NCBI GenBank assembly: GCA_037349105.1
Contig: JAYJMM010000105.1
Coordinates: 558,001 to 622,000, forward strand
Direction: 5' to 3'
DNA: 64,000 nt
From: Limnomonas spitsbergensis
Lineage: Eukaryota; Chlorophyta; Chlorophyceae; Chlamydomonadales
Below, one piece after another: positions 46,023 through 57,800 of the stretch (position 1 is the first letter of the stretch; every line of letters begins with the position of its first letter). The position numbers and the translations under genes were made by a program. The notes under the pieces were generated by a model, which was not told the DNA's origin, did not search any database, and saw only the letters and a list, made by a program, of their open reading frames with translations.

Positions 46023-49000
46023 CTAAATGACATCCAGTAGGATCTGTACATGTTCCTGGCGATCCCCCCCCGCGACCCCCCCCCCTAGCGCACCAGTGTG
46101 TACCGGTCCAGCTTGCTGCTCCCCCCCATGGCCGCAAATTCCCGCCTCTGTGCTGGGAGCTCGCCGGGCCCTGACTTCACGCATAACAACGTGGCTGTGC
46201 ACAAGTGTATTTGGGGACTGGCGAAGGGTACGTGTGATGACGGTCTCTTGCACAGAGGCAGTGGATGCTGCCATGGTTGCTGCGGAGGCGGAATCTGGCC
46301 ATTGGTGCAGCAGTGGGGAGGAGGCGAAGTTGGAGGCCCCCCTGGGGATGAACGTTATCATGGATCTGCAATCCTGCTGCTGCTGCTGCTGTTGCTGCTC
46401 CTGTTTCTCCTGCTTTGGGGATCCTGCTCTGTGATTGAAAGCACGTGCACACTCTGGCCTCGGCGGTGGCTCGTCCTGCCGTGTCTCCACATGTGGCATT
46501 CCACGCGCGTCATCATCATCGGAGATCTCAACCACTGTGTACTGCCTGAAGGTCCCTGCTCTATCAGCATTTCTGGCAGATTCCCCTGGCTGTTCTGCTG
46601 TCTGCTTGGTTGCTCCAGTACCCACAGATCCCAAATCTGCAAGAGATCCGACTGCAAAATTTGAATCTGCAGCAGGACCTGGATTTGGATCTAAAGGGGC
46701 GTTGCCGCAAGCTTGGGCCATGGTAGAAAACACGGGGGAGCGGCATGGATGGGTAAGCGTTGGCCCCTGCTGCTGCTCCTGCAGCTGTCGCCGTCCATGC
46801 CGTTGACGAGACTGCAACTCTTGCAGGTGCGCCTGCGGCAGGTTCAGGGAGCGCGTGCCAGGCTGTCGCCGGGGCAGACCCATGTCAGGTGGTTGCGGAC
46901 CCTGTGGTACATGAGGTTGCTGCTGCTGCTGCTGCCAGTCATGAGTGTGGCCCAGGGGAGCCTGTGATGCATGTCTCAAGGGCTGCCATGGTTGCTGCTG
47001 CTGCTGCTGTTGTTGCTGTTGTTGTTGCTGCTGTTGTTGTTGTTGTTGCTGCTGTTGTTGCTGCTGCTTCCCAGTGATCCCTGCTAGCCCTGCTGGGCTC
47101 TGGTTCTGCTGACGCCGAGGCAACCATTGTTCTGGGTTCTGCTGCTGCTCCTGCTTCCAATTGGTGTATCCACAGCGGCTGTCCGGAACTGGTGCCTGAG
47201 GGCCTCTCCTCACCCTTGCCTGATCCTGCTGAAGCTGTTGGTCTATCTGTTGCAGTACCAGACACTCCTGAGCCTCGGAGATCTCTTCCTCCACAGAGTC
47301 AAGCTGCACCTGCAGTCCATCAGCCAGGAATTCTATTTTTGGAAATAATAATTCAAGATGCTTGCTGCATCTCTTCATTCTCTTTGGTTTGGGCTTGGCC
47401 GGATAATTTGCTGGTCGGGTCAGTCAGGGCAGGTTCTAGGTCAGCACAGCTTAAGAGCAGGCACAGCAAAATGTTCCCAGCTTAAAACAGGTAGATGTAT
47501 GAGACTCTAACTAGGAGCTTTCAGCCTACAAATTGTCCCAGCGGATCGGCAAGAATAACATGCAAATCTGTGTGCAGCATTCTGACCCCTTGCATGCTGT
47601 CAATCAGCTAGTACCTCTTTAAATGATTGTCTTTACCATACACTGACCTCATCTTCCACTTTTCGCTGCTCAGTAACTTAATTACCGGTACTCCTCCCTG
47701 TCTTACCAGGATCTTGCGGGCAGCCAATGAGCCAACCGTAAATCCAGGGCAGTTTTAACATATCTAAAGCTGATTGCCATCTACCCTAAGTGTCTGAAGA
47801 TAAAAAAGCAGATTCCACAAAGCCTTTAGGCAATTGAACGTCTCAAAATATGCATGTACATGCATACCTCCGTACTCCAGCACTCAGTAGCCAGGTCAGG
47901 CTAGAAAGCGCACCTGAAGATACTGCAGGTGTGCCTCAGCCTCCCTTGGGTCATACGGAAGCAGGGAGAGATGTAAACCCTCAGTCACTCCCACATCGCC
48001 GTTCTTCACAAGTGCATCCAGCTGAAGCTGTGCGTCTTGGATCCCTGCCTTCTCATTCTCGATCAGTGCGTGAAGACCTGCATCGCATGGCAGGCAAGGA
48101 TATGCGGAAGGAGGTTCAAACCAGATCCAACAGGCGTGTTTGCACAAAAACAACGTTGACACATTTGAATGTGCCATGGCAACATCAGTTTTAAGTCTGC
48201 CCTCTTCAGGTTTCTGCTGGCCATCCACAGGCCACACAGCACAAAATGGCCTTACTCGCAACCTCTCTGCAATCTTCTTCCTCTGCGAGATTCTTCTTCC
48301 TCCGGACCTCTGCCTCTTTCCTGGACCGATCCGCCCTCATCTGCATAAGCTCCCGTTTTCCATTGATGAGCAGCTCTTGCAGGCTATCTTCCTCTGCCTG
48401 AGCGTCAAGTTTCCTGCTTAAGCAGCAGCCATCCAGTCACCAGACAGCAGGGCCAGACAGGACATAATTGCTGAAGAAAAATCAGTATGGCATCCAGGAA
48501 AATGATTTACCTCACATTTCATGGGTTAAATCAGACTTGGGCACTCATTCGCTTCTCCTTGCCAAAAATGTGTGCCCCCGCTATTGCTATCCGGGTAACC
48601 ACAATTCAAAAAGATAAGGCTCAAGAAAGGTCCAGAGAAGATGCTCAGTGGTTAGGTGTGGCTTTATCTTCAAAAATAAAAGCACGATCACAGAAGCTGG
48701 TGTCCAGGCAATGCATGTCTTTAACGTGTAACAGATGCATATATGCTGCCCACCTCTTTTCGTAAACGTCCTCGCTCATTTCTAATTTGAATTCTAGCCC
48801 TTGCTGCACGAAAGAAGCAAGCAGGGTAGCCAGTTCTCGCCTCTGCTGCTGCACTTGCACCTAGGTTGCAGTGTGCAGGGAGAACGATGGCAATAAATAC
48901 AGATATGAATGTGAAACCAATTGGATAGCCCTAGATGAGTGCAACATATATAAGATATGAGCTTCATCTAAACGCAATGGCCTTAATAAAACCTCTCAAT

Positions 49001-49343
49001 GCTGAGATTTCTGATCTCAAATTTAAAGATAAACAAATTCCGGTAGTCGTCTGAAGTCCATCCAGCTCACCTTGATCTGATTCTCCCCTTCGAACATTGC
49101 CTTCCATTGCTGTCTTCGACACTGGAGCAATGCCTTGACGTCTTGATGCTGTTCGCGCATGACAGCTAGCTCTCCATGCGCCTGTTTCACCTTATCTGTA
49201 AGAACTTTGCTGTTCCTTTGGGACTCGGATATTGACTTCTGAGTAACAGAGCACTTGACTTGGGTGTCCCGAATTTCAGAATCTAAGAGATCCAGCTCTC
49301 GCTTGACGGACGCGATGCCATGCACTAGAAGGGCGGAGTCCAT
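46023..49343 (-). CDS. coiled-coil protein with polyglutamine tract, function unknown
   Basis: Four minus-strand exons fit in phase: 49343-49071 (start MDSALLVHGIASVKRELDLL), 48860-48754, 48416-48256 and 48077-47914. They give 235 residues of almost continuous heptad-like sequence rich in Glu, Lys, Gln and Leu (LVHGIASVKRELDLLDSEI, QVQQQRRELATLLASFVQQG, DSLQELLINGKRELMQMRAD). The last phrase has a short conserved-looking end, LSLLPYDPREAEAHLQYLQ. A downstream exon of up to 451 residues (starting near 47378) opens with basic residues and another helix (HLELLFPKIEFLADGLQVQL), then a run of about 30 Gln, then a disordered region ending at 46023. The join between 47914 and about 47400 was not resolved. 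A structural or scaffold role is likely; I do not recognise the family. Confidence 0.7.
46993..47065 (-). repeat. CAG/CAA repeat coding polyglutamine
   Basis: Mixed CAG and CAA codons on the minus strand encode an uninterrupted Gln run of roughly 25-30 residues within the coiled-coil gene's long exon. Smaller Gln runs flank it, at about 46.38 and 46.92 kb. Mixed codons usually mean a more stable tract than pure CAG. Confidence 0.9.
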
Positions 49344-49559
49344 GATGGCAGGTTGGAAAAGGCGGAAATGTTGATTGGGGTATTTTTCAGGTGGCCTGGA
49401 TCTCATGATTACCGGTAAAACCCTCTGGCATCGACCATTCCTGACATGTTGATAGTTTCGTTTGAATTTCCACGCGAAAAACAAAGCGCAATACGCAGCC
49501 CGCAGGGTGGTATGGGAAGGGCCAGAAGGTGTGGGGAGGGTGATCAGCATCATGCTGTC

Positions 49560-51225
49560 GTGAAAGCCCCTGCTTTGGGTTAGCTTCCATCGATGGTATC
49601 GCCAATCGTCTACTCGTTTTTCTGCCTATCTGTCACTTGGCCCTCCTCCCCTTCATCGGGGCGGACCCTGCACAAACCGGCAACAATAATATTCAAAACC
49701 TGCGTCCTCCACGCTCTTGCAAGGTTTTCCAAGCATCTTTAATCCAAATAGATCGTGACCTGGATATCTACAAGGTGGCATATTCTCACCACCAGACTAC
49801 AACCTCCTCTGCGAGAGGTATCTCGAGAAACCTCTGCCATGTGAGTTATCAGTGAGTCCATGCCACCAATCATTTGTTCTGATGCTTTCAGCCAGGGCAG
49901 CTTATCCATGTGCTTGATGGCCAAGGCATCAGTGAATGGCTGTATTGGTGGATTGGTGTGGACCCAGCTAACATGCCATGTGCAGCATACGGCTCACTAT
50001 CTGGGTTCACCACCGACGTACGCCGTCTATGCAGCAAGTGCCCCCGCTTGCATGTAGCTAGGCAACCTTCAGTCTCCTATCACATAGATGCTAGATTGCT
50101 TTCCAGCACAAATGTCCTTGAGTCTAGCGCTTATATAAGCTGTAGGCCTGTTCCCTCCTAACCTTGCTCGTGGCCTGTATTTTAGAATCTGTTGGAAAGC
50201 GCTAAGATTTAACCTCAGGAATTGGGTCTGTGGCCAGGCTGTGTTTTGACCTACGGTATATGTCAAGTTATAAATATTGAACGTTCGACCCAATATTTTA
50301 CTGCCACGTCTGCAGCCTTTTTATGTTGTGGGTGGAATGCTAGCTTGCTCTCAGCACGTAACAAATCTGCGGCAGCTTCCCTACACCTGCTGACAGTTTC
50401 TCCGCAACCACCGACAGATTTTTTTATTCATATTGGTCACCGATATGTGAAGGCCAAAGCCCGCCATCATCTCGCGTGACTTTTGGGCAGGCGGCGCCTG
50501 GCATATGTGCTATGTGTGTGTAGAGAAATTCCTTGCCGCTCAAGCGCCTGGATGGCAACAGCATATTGTAGTATTTTGCCTTCGCGAGTGGCAATTAATA
50601 AGATTTTACTTTTAAACTGCATGGTTAAAAAATAGTTTTTAATAAGCCGCAGGGGCCATGAATAGTTTAATGTGAATCCGCGAAGCCTCTAAAATAGATT
50701 GCTGGCCCTATGCCTGCGAGATAAGGCTTAGCAATTGCAGGGGTAGGTGGGACGCATTTAGCATGATGATGAGAATACTGGTACCGATTTTGGAGTGTGT
50801 GGGGAAGTTGAATGGTGCCGGTACTCACAAGCATTTCCCCCCCAATTATTAAGCTAAGCCGTGCGACCCTTAAATGATTTAAAAACAACCTCGTTATTCC
50901 GCGGGGGGCAATTTATATTATACGGTGCAAAGGCAAAGGAAGTATTCGGTATCTGGATAATCAGAACCCAGATAAATAGGTGTCTGGTCTTGTGCGTGTG
51001 AAGGATACGGCAGGTGTATAATTTGTCAGATAGCAGACCCTTATGTATGTTTCCGGTCGAGGTATTTAGCTGTCAGCTAAGAATGTCCACCACAGACAAG
51101 AGACAGCTTGCCATTGTCAATGTGCCACCACCACAGGCTGCATGGCTGAAAAACCCACGCTGAATTACGCCTCATCTTTCGATCCTCATTTCCAGTCGTA
51201 CGCCTTCACAAACGTTCTCCCACAG
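49560..51225. other. intergenic region between divergent genes, no gene recognised
   Basis: The coiled-coil gene leaves leftward and the GT90 gene rightward. A plus frame at 49910-50161 has an aromatic stretch (WLYWWIGVD) but no supported splice to the GT90 exons. The 5' exons of the GT90 gene should lie here. One TACCGGTA sits at 49410-49417, just upstream of the coiled-coil gene's ATG. Confidence 0.35.
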
Positions 51226-54200
51226 GCTACTTTGTCACGCTGTTGGTCCAGAACGGCTCCTTGTACTTAACCTCGCTGTTTGAGCCGGAGGGACGTGTCC
51301 AAGACAATGTTGTTCTGGGAGCCAGGGAGCTTGACACAGCCATGGCAGCGGGTGCGGCCATACGTATGGCCCTTATGCCCCTTCCCCACTGGTTCATTTG
51401 CCATGCTTTCCTGTTTGGCAGGCATACCTGATTTCCCACTTGGTCCTGATCATGCCTTGGGGTGCTGGACAGTCTTGTGCATGATCATAAAGCAACAGGA
51501 AATAAAAGTTGGGCGGGTTTTGGGATCGGGGGTAGCATGTGACTTGACCTTTGCAGGGAGGGGTAAATGTACAAATTCAGTTATCAGAGAGGTAGTGCTG
51601 AAGATATATATCAAAGAGAGACGGACCCATCCACCATCGCTCCAGCTTTCTGGCTATCCTACATGCCCCGCCCATACACAGTGACGGTGGTAGTCTTGCT
51701 TACTATCGTAAGAACATCTGCATCGGCCAGGGACGCATGTGTTAATAATTTGAGAGGTGGTTCTGGAGATGATCAGTACCCAGAGATGAAGCCATTCCCC
51801 GTTGATCCTGCTCTCCGGCCTTCCCTCTCACGCCCTGCTTAGGCTTCCTGCTCGAACTGAATGAGACTTCCCTTCAGCACGCGCTGCCAGATTCGGAGTT
51901 TGCGCTTTACTGGGGTGATGATCACGCAGCGCTCTCCAGCTTGGATAAGTTGAGGCATATGTGCCACCAGGCTCTGCCCGCTGAGGAGCGGCTGGCCCAC
52001 AATCCTGATTCGGACGCAGTGCTCCCAGTCATGCTCCAGTTCAGCAAGACGCCAGGCCAGCCATACGTCCTAATGCCATTCTCCTCGCACCAGCGTTGCG
52101 GCAGCGACAACCTGGATGATCTTTTATCCTCGTACACGCACCACCAGGCGCCGCACACAGTTTGGGACAAGCGAAAGGCCAAGGCGTTTGGGGCGTGATC
52201 GGTGTTTTGTGCGTACTGGCAGAAGCAGGCTCGGTGGCCGGACGGCTCAGAGATGGGTTGTGGTAGGAAGGACCTGCTGGATCTTTCAAGGCAGCACCCG
52301 GATCTGTTAGATCTGCACTCTTGGGAAGGAAACAGGTGACGGGGCTCAAGGGCTTAAATCAGAGTTTAAGGTTGAGGTTGTGAATTTATTGCAGGCAACT
52401 CCATCATCTGCTCATACTTGAAGGTTGGAATTCCTACCCCTGCAACCTGGCTGTCGCAGGCTTCTGGTACCACAATTTAAAACTTTAATCTAGATATTTC
52501 TAGTTCTATCTGTCAACTAGAAATATCTAGTTGACAGATATTTCTAGTCAGTCTAGTTGACAGACTAGAAATATCTGTCCACAAGAAAATATACAGATAT
52601 TTCTAGTCCGTTGGGAGCCAAGAAAGCACATAGGACATACCCGCAGACCACCTCAGGTGCTCTCTGGTGTCAAAATCAGTCCATCTCTGGTATCTCTTAC
52701 AAGGCCATAAGCTCTCACAAATATTTCAGCCAAACAAATGGATGACCTAATAAAACAAGGAAGTAAAAACAAAAATGACCTTCAGATTTGCATGTTTTCC
52801 TTCGAGGGTGGCGGAGATTTACCCTCTAAATGGTGTGTGCACTTCGTTTGTATTTTGTCAGACGACTGGGTCATGCAGGGAGGGCATTGCACCTCGCTGA
52901 ATCCCTCAAACCCAATGCCCGGGCTCCAGGAAGTTTGCAGAGCATTACTCGTTTAAGTACGCCGTATCGACCGATGGATGGACTGCGTCCTCACGACTGG
53001 AGAAATCAATGCTGACCGGATTTGCAGTCCTCAAGCAGGCAAGCACGCGGATCGCCTACTTTTACCACTAGCTGCAGCCGTGGCAGCACTATGAGCCGTT
53101 CTGGGAGAAGAATGCCTCCGATCTACTTCAGGTGATGCCCTTGGCCAGGGGCAGAAGGCAGGGTGGCCCTGCAGTTAATCCGAGATATTTCTAAAATCCC
53201 AAGTTTCAAATTGCAGTGATCGTACATCCAGAGGGCTAGGGACTGCTCCACACCCAGGGTTTGGGCATGCCTTAACTTATCCCCTGTTTTGGGGACCACC
53301 TGCGGCCCTTAAGCGTTTCACTGATCCCTGGCTTGAGGTGATATGGCCTGCTGCGACCATATGACCTTGTCATGTTGAACGCACCAGTTCACTTGATGAG
53401 CAGGGAACAGCAGTTTGATCTTCTGTTGGGCTACCACCTCCTCTGGTGTTAGCCAATCCACAGGGCTCCACGAAACCCTCATCTCTTAACCAACTGGTGT
53501 TCACTTATGGACATTCCCTGTGCCAAATAATCGACCAAGCTTCTGAAAAATAGGTATTCGCCAAATCTGAGGAAAATCTGGTGGCAGGCACTATGGGTCA
53601 GCCACTGAGCTGGATACCGTGATTAACCCTGCTGGTTGGACTAATATCATCGCCAGCCGTCTAGTCAGGGGTGAGTGAGTTCAATGCAGCATCAGCTTGT
53701 AGCTCTCAGCTGCATACCATGATGTTGATGCTCAATGTGAGCCATAGGAGCTGTAGCAATACCTTCTGGTCTTCTTGAATGTCAGCTGTTTTGGCCCAAT
53801 GCATCTAAAAGCCTGAACCCTGGATGAATCCCTCCTTGCGGATACAAGCAAGGCCCCTAGGTGGTTGTTTGGGCATAAAACTGGCCTCCTGAAGTCATGT
53901 CACATCTCCAGTTTTACAGTTGTTTGCAATCCATTGGGCGCCAAGATGGCGGATGGGAATTGCGCCTGCAAAACTACTGCATTTCGTGTTTTAACCATGG
54001 CTAGCCCTTTGGGCAGCGTAGTAGGGTACTGCCATTTATTCCTGCTGCAGTGTGCACTACTGCCTTGCGCTGGAGTGTAGCCCACTGTACTGTTTTTCGT
54101 TACTGACACAGGCGGTTAAGTGGCTCCATGACCATGACGAGAAGGCGAAGCAGATAGCAAGGAGGGCGTCGAGCCTTGTACGGCTTCACGTCAATCGCCG

Positions 54201-54456
54201 GGCACGTGTATGTTACTCAGGAGAAATGCTTGGACGGGTTGGAGATCTGACGCGCTTCAGGCCGGCTCTCTGCGAGTCGCGGGCGGTGTGCATGCCATTG
54301 CTGCGGCCGCTCTCATTCATGGGGCACTACCTACCGTGTGCCGGTGCACCTGACATCCACCAGCAACTAGACGAGATGCACGGTAAGCAGCTGGACCATG
54401 GCAAGAGGTTGGATCAGCGCAGCTGGGATGAAGTTGGGCAGTCTAAGTTACAGTGA
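51226..54456 (+). pseudogene. GT90 / CAP10-like O-glycosyltransferase gene with two in-frame stops
   Basis: Family members transfer glucose or xylose to proteins or glycans in the secretory pathway. Four exons join in phase: 51226-51363, 51843-52338, 52930-53131 and 54112-54456. They carry NGSLYLTSLF, then LNETSLQHALPDSEFALYWGDD, then VWDKRKAKAFGA, then FCAYWQKQARWPDG, then KYAVSTDGWTASSRLEKSML with FAVLKQASTRIAYFYH, LQPWQHYEPFWEKNASDLLQ, and finally AVKWLHDHDEKAKQIARRAS with HVNRRARVCY. The order and the STDGWTASSR core are those of GT90. TGA at 52196-52198 splits FGA/SVFCAYW, and TAG at 53069-53071 splits YFYH/LQPW. Both fall within conserved blocks, so the sequence as given cannot make a full enzyme. 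Alternatives are sequence errors or readthrough. Upstream exons were not found, so the N-terminal signal anchor is unseen. Confidence 0.82.
52480..52620. repeat. foldback (multi-palindromic) sequence in GT90 intron
   Basis: Alternating inverted blocks ATCTGTCAACTAG / CTAGTTGACAGAT (perfect 13-bp arms, 6-base AAATAT loop) and several copies of GATATTTCTAGT or its complement pack into 140 bp. It is AT-rich and lies in the 52339-52929 intron. It can form one or more hairpins, in the manner of a small foldback element. Confidence 0.85.
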
Positions 54457-54589
54457 GTGACACAAAGCTTATGAATTTGTTAGAAACAAGGAACCAATGT
54501 CTTAATGCAGATACCGTACTTTGTACAGGGTCCAGTGAATCCACTAGTGCATGTGATGGCCCATGCTAAATTGAAAGGCCTCATTGCAA

Positions 54590-54870
54590 GACAGCAAAAC
54601 ACCGCATGTCAGGTGCTGTTTAGCAGGCAGGAGGACAGCAAGCAGTGCCCGGAAGGTGCTGCAAAAGTGCAAAATCGGCAGATACACAGCAAGCAGTGCA
54701 TGGCGAATGCTGTTAATCGGGGACAACAACAACAAGCAGCGCACGGCAGACGCTGCAAAACAGGCAGACAGACAGCAAGTTGGGCACGGCGGATGTTGCA
54801 AAACAGGCGGAAAGACGGCGAGCAATGCACAACACAAGTAGCAAAACGGGCGGAACTTGAACCACATCAC
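54590..54870 (+). repeat. degenerate 45-58 bp tandem repeat downstream of GT90
   Basis: Units contain GCAAAACAGGCAGACAGACA-like and AGCAAGCAGTGCACGGCGGA-like blocks repeated about five times with indels. The open frames over it (54505-54897 plus; others on the minus strand) follow from the repeat and have no family motif. Confidence 0.65.
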
Positions 54871-54899
54871 ATACCCCAGATTCCCAGCATCCCATGATG

Positions 54900-57800
54900 C
54901 GCATGCATGCTACTGCCATGTCAATAGTCCCGTGCTTGCCAACGTTGGGTAGTGCATAACACGCCTTAGTTCTACCTTTGGCTCTCTTGCATGTGGGGCC
55001 CACATGGGGTGTCATTGTTGTTGCATGTGGTAACCTGTTTGAAATGTTTCTTGTCTGCTGGGTTATGAGTGCGAATGTTTTGTGTATGTTCTCCTGGACA
55101 TGAGTTTTTGATGTCAAGACACAAATGTAACTTTCTTGTTGTCTGTTGGTTTAAGTGTTCACACTTATAATTCCAGCTTAGGAGCTCCCCTGCTTGCTCC
55201 TTGCACTCTTTCTTTCTTACTTGAAACCTGACGCCTAATCTTTACGTACTCAATACCGTACCGTGAAGTACAAATCCTCAATAACCAGAGCTATCCCAGC
55301 AACTAGGACAAGACATCATGAGCAACCTATTGAGCAATCCAATCATATTAAGCATCAAGTATATGAACTGTGTCACTGATATTTGTAGTCTGAACCGGTC
55401 TCAGACCATCTCCATCTTTATACCGGTATACAAATATATTGGTTCGTTTTGTACGGTACTATGGTTTAACTACGAATAACTCCACCAACTAAGACAATCA
55501 TTATGGCCATTGAGCCATTCCCGAGGCTAAAGGTCGTCTACCTGGTCGTCATCAGAGCAGTCCTTTCACATGAACATCGAGGGCATTTGGCTTCCCACCT
55601 CAGATCAACGTGTATCAAGAATCAAGCAAACTATATGCAGTAACTCGGGAATCAGTCCTAAGAGCAAGGAAGATGTGCTGACTTCCTGCTTAACTTTAAC
55701 TTTGAACTCAATTCTTGTCTGGGCCTAGTACCTAGAATCTTTCAGGGATCTTGGAAAGCCTTGAATCTTAGGGCGATCTTCATGGCCGAGAAAGCTGTTG
55801 CTCTGAGAGAGGAAGTCAATGCTCCAAACCTTTTGGTGGGAAAGATTGCTCACTTGACTAACCGATAGGCAATTTTAAGCCTCATGGCGCATGATTTCTA
55901 TATTCCTTTTTTTACCAGTTTTGCAATTCGCATGAGTCATCATAAATGCGAACTATGATAAATCTGCTGGTATATACTGTTTGAATCAAGAATAAGCATG
56001 CAATAACATTTTTTGTTGTTGCTGAGCCGCACCCCGCCAAAATGTTATGTTTACTGGCAGGTGGTCTGCTATTAATACATGCTTAACTTTAAAATGCGAG
56101 TCGACAGCCTTTTCCACGAGTTATGCAATGGTGCAGCTCTCGCCTCAAAATGGTGTATGAAAACATATACCGGTAATACTGTCGAGTAACTTCAACAAAA
56201 AAAACTTTTTGTTTGTGTTCCCCCTCCCTCCCTCACTACGCCTTCCGTAATGTACCCCCCTTCTTCTCCCACGGGCCAAACAACATGTTAAGACCATAAT
56301 GGGCATGCTCTCGTTAAGCTCGACAACCTTGGGGTGATGAGATACATTTTGTTTGCCCCACCCCCCTCGATGGCATGGTCGGAATTACTGTTGCTTTATG
56401 ATATCTGGTTGCTCCTGGGATGGCTTTCATGTTGTCCAACTTGCTTGGAATTGTAACCATCGGTGTTGAAGTTTCGCTTACACATCACACAGTTTTTACA
56501 CAGACTCATAAAATTTCACTAAAACTTTCTTGTTTCCTTCTCAATTAGAATCTAACGCTGTCCCTTACGACACTCACCTGTCTTTCCTAGGAGGCGTCCA
56601 ACCGAACTCTTTTGCACCCACGTCATGTTTTATGGCTGGGGCTAATCTGCCGCACTATGGGGTTCATTCCCACGCTACTGCTCGGTGGTTGAGTGTTGGT
56701 TGCTTGCCCAGGGGGGTCATTGGTTTTCGCCCGCTGTCCTAGCATATCTAGTGCCTGTACCGGTTTACGGGCACAAGTCCTATGCATCAAATGTGATGCC
56801 CCGTTGGACTGTAAAAGCTTCACAAAAACTTCACAAGTGTGAACATTCCGACCATCCATCCAGATCTAAAATATGCTGCCATCGGTCGATTTGAGGAGGT
56901 ACAGGTGCGGAGGGCTCAAGGCCTGCTCTGTATACCGTAGAAACCCCTAGACTTCGCTCATAGTGAATTAATTGTTGGGGTGCGCGGACATGGCTGCGCG
57001 CTAATATATATTAATTCAAAATCGCCGGTGCGCGGAGTGTCAGTCAGGTGCCAAAACAACTATTTTGGGGGTGCGCGCTACGAATTAAAACAGCAAATAT
57101 CAAAAGATGGCGCGCTCGCGCGCGACTGTTTGATTTGACATCCGTCAAGTGATCCATACGCCAGTCCCCGTAGCGAAGCTCGATCCTGAAGCAGAGACGG
57201 GTTCGGGGCTCCAACAGCCACACGTTTCCTGAGGCCAGGAACCAACAGAGGAGGATGACATCTGTACTGACCGTGTACTATCCTTGCTTGCATCAAACGA
57301 GGGATTTAACTGAGTTTGACTGCACTGGCTGAAAGTGCTGCGTGGAAGGAATTTTGAATTATTCTCAGTGATGTGCGGCGTTAAATTAAATTACCTGCCG
57401 CGAGACGTTAATTAAACTTCAAATCAAAGTTTTGTAAATTGTTGTTGGCTGCGCGACAGTAAAAAAATCTTTTTGGGGGGTGCGCGGACCCTAAGCAGTT
57501 CAATGGTACCCTGAAATAAAAATGGGACAATGGGGTGTTCGTTAGAACAGGGGTGGTGCAAGTAAGCAGCCAGGCGGCGTGCCTATCGGTGGTCCCTACT
57601 GCCTAGTTGTGATCGGTGATCCCCACCGATCAGTCCGGCATATACCGGTACACGGCACATGCCATGGCACCTGCACATGACCTTAGTTTATTGACGCCAG
57701 CAACGGGCTTCCTCTCAATTTTGCATGTCCGTGCTGCCGTTTCGAAAAGGGTTTGGCTGAAAGCGTGCATGCGTAGACCCTGTGCAGTGAAAGCTGCAGC

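Larger units (their letters stand above)
2006..57650. repeat. dispersed palindrome TACCGGTA, eleven copies
   Basis: Exact copies lie at 2006, 2162, 16060, 17493, 26115, 45781, 47683, 49410, 55421, 56168 and 57643 (first base). For an 8-mer about one copy would be expected by chance in 64 kb. None falls in a resolved exon. Several extend to longer palindromes, for example ATGTACCGGTACAT at 2003-2016. Confidence 0.8.

Noticed and set aside
52196..53071. Programmed stop-codon readthrough or a variant genetic code in the GT90 gene
   Set aside because: The other genes here (pyruvate decarboxylase, alcohol dehydrogenase, PP2C, WD40) use no internal TGA or TAG in their exons, so a variant code is unlikely. 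Mutation or sequence error is simpler.
54505..54897. 130-residue frame after the GT90 gene, a possible last exon
   Set aside because: It is built from a degenerate tandem repeat, lacks family motifs, and the GT90 homology already ends at about 54220-54456.
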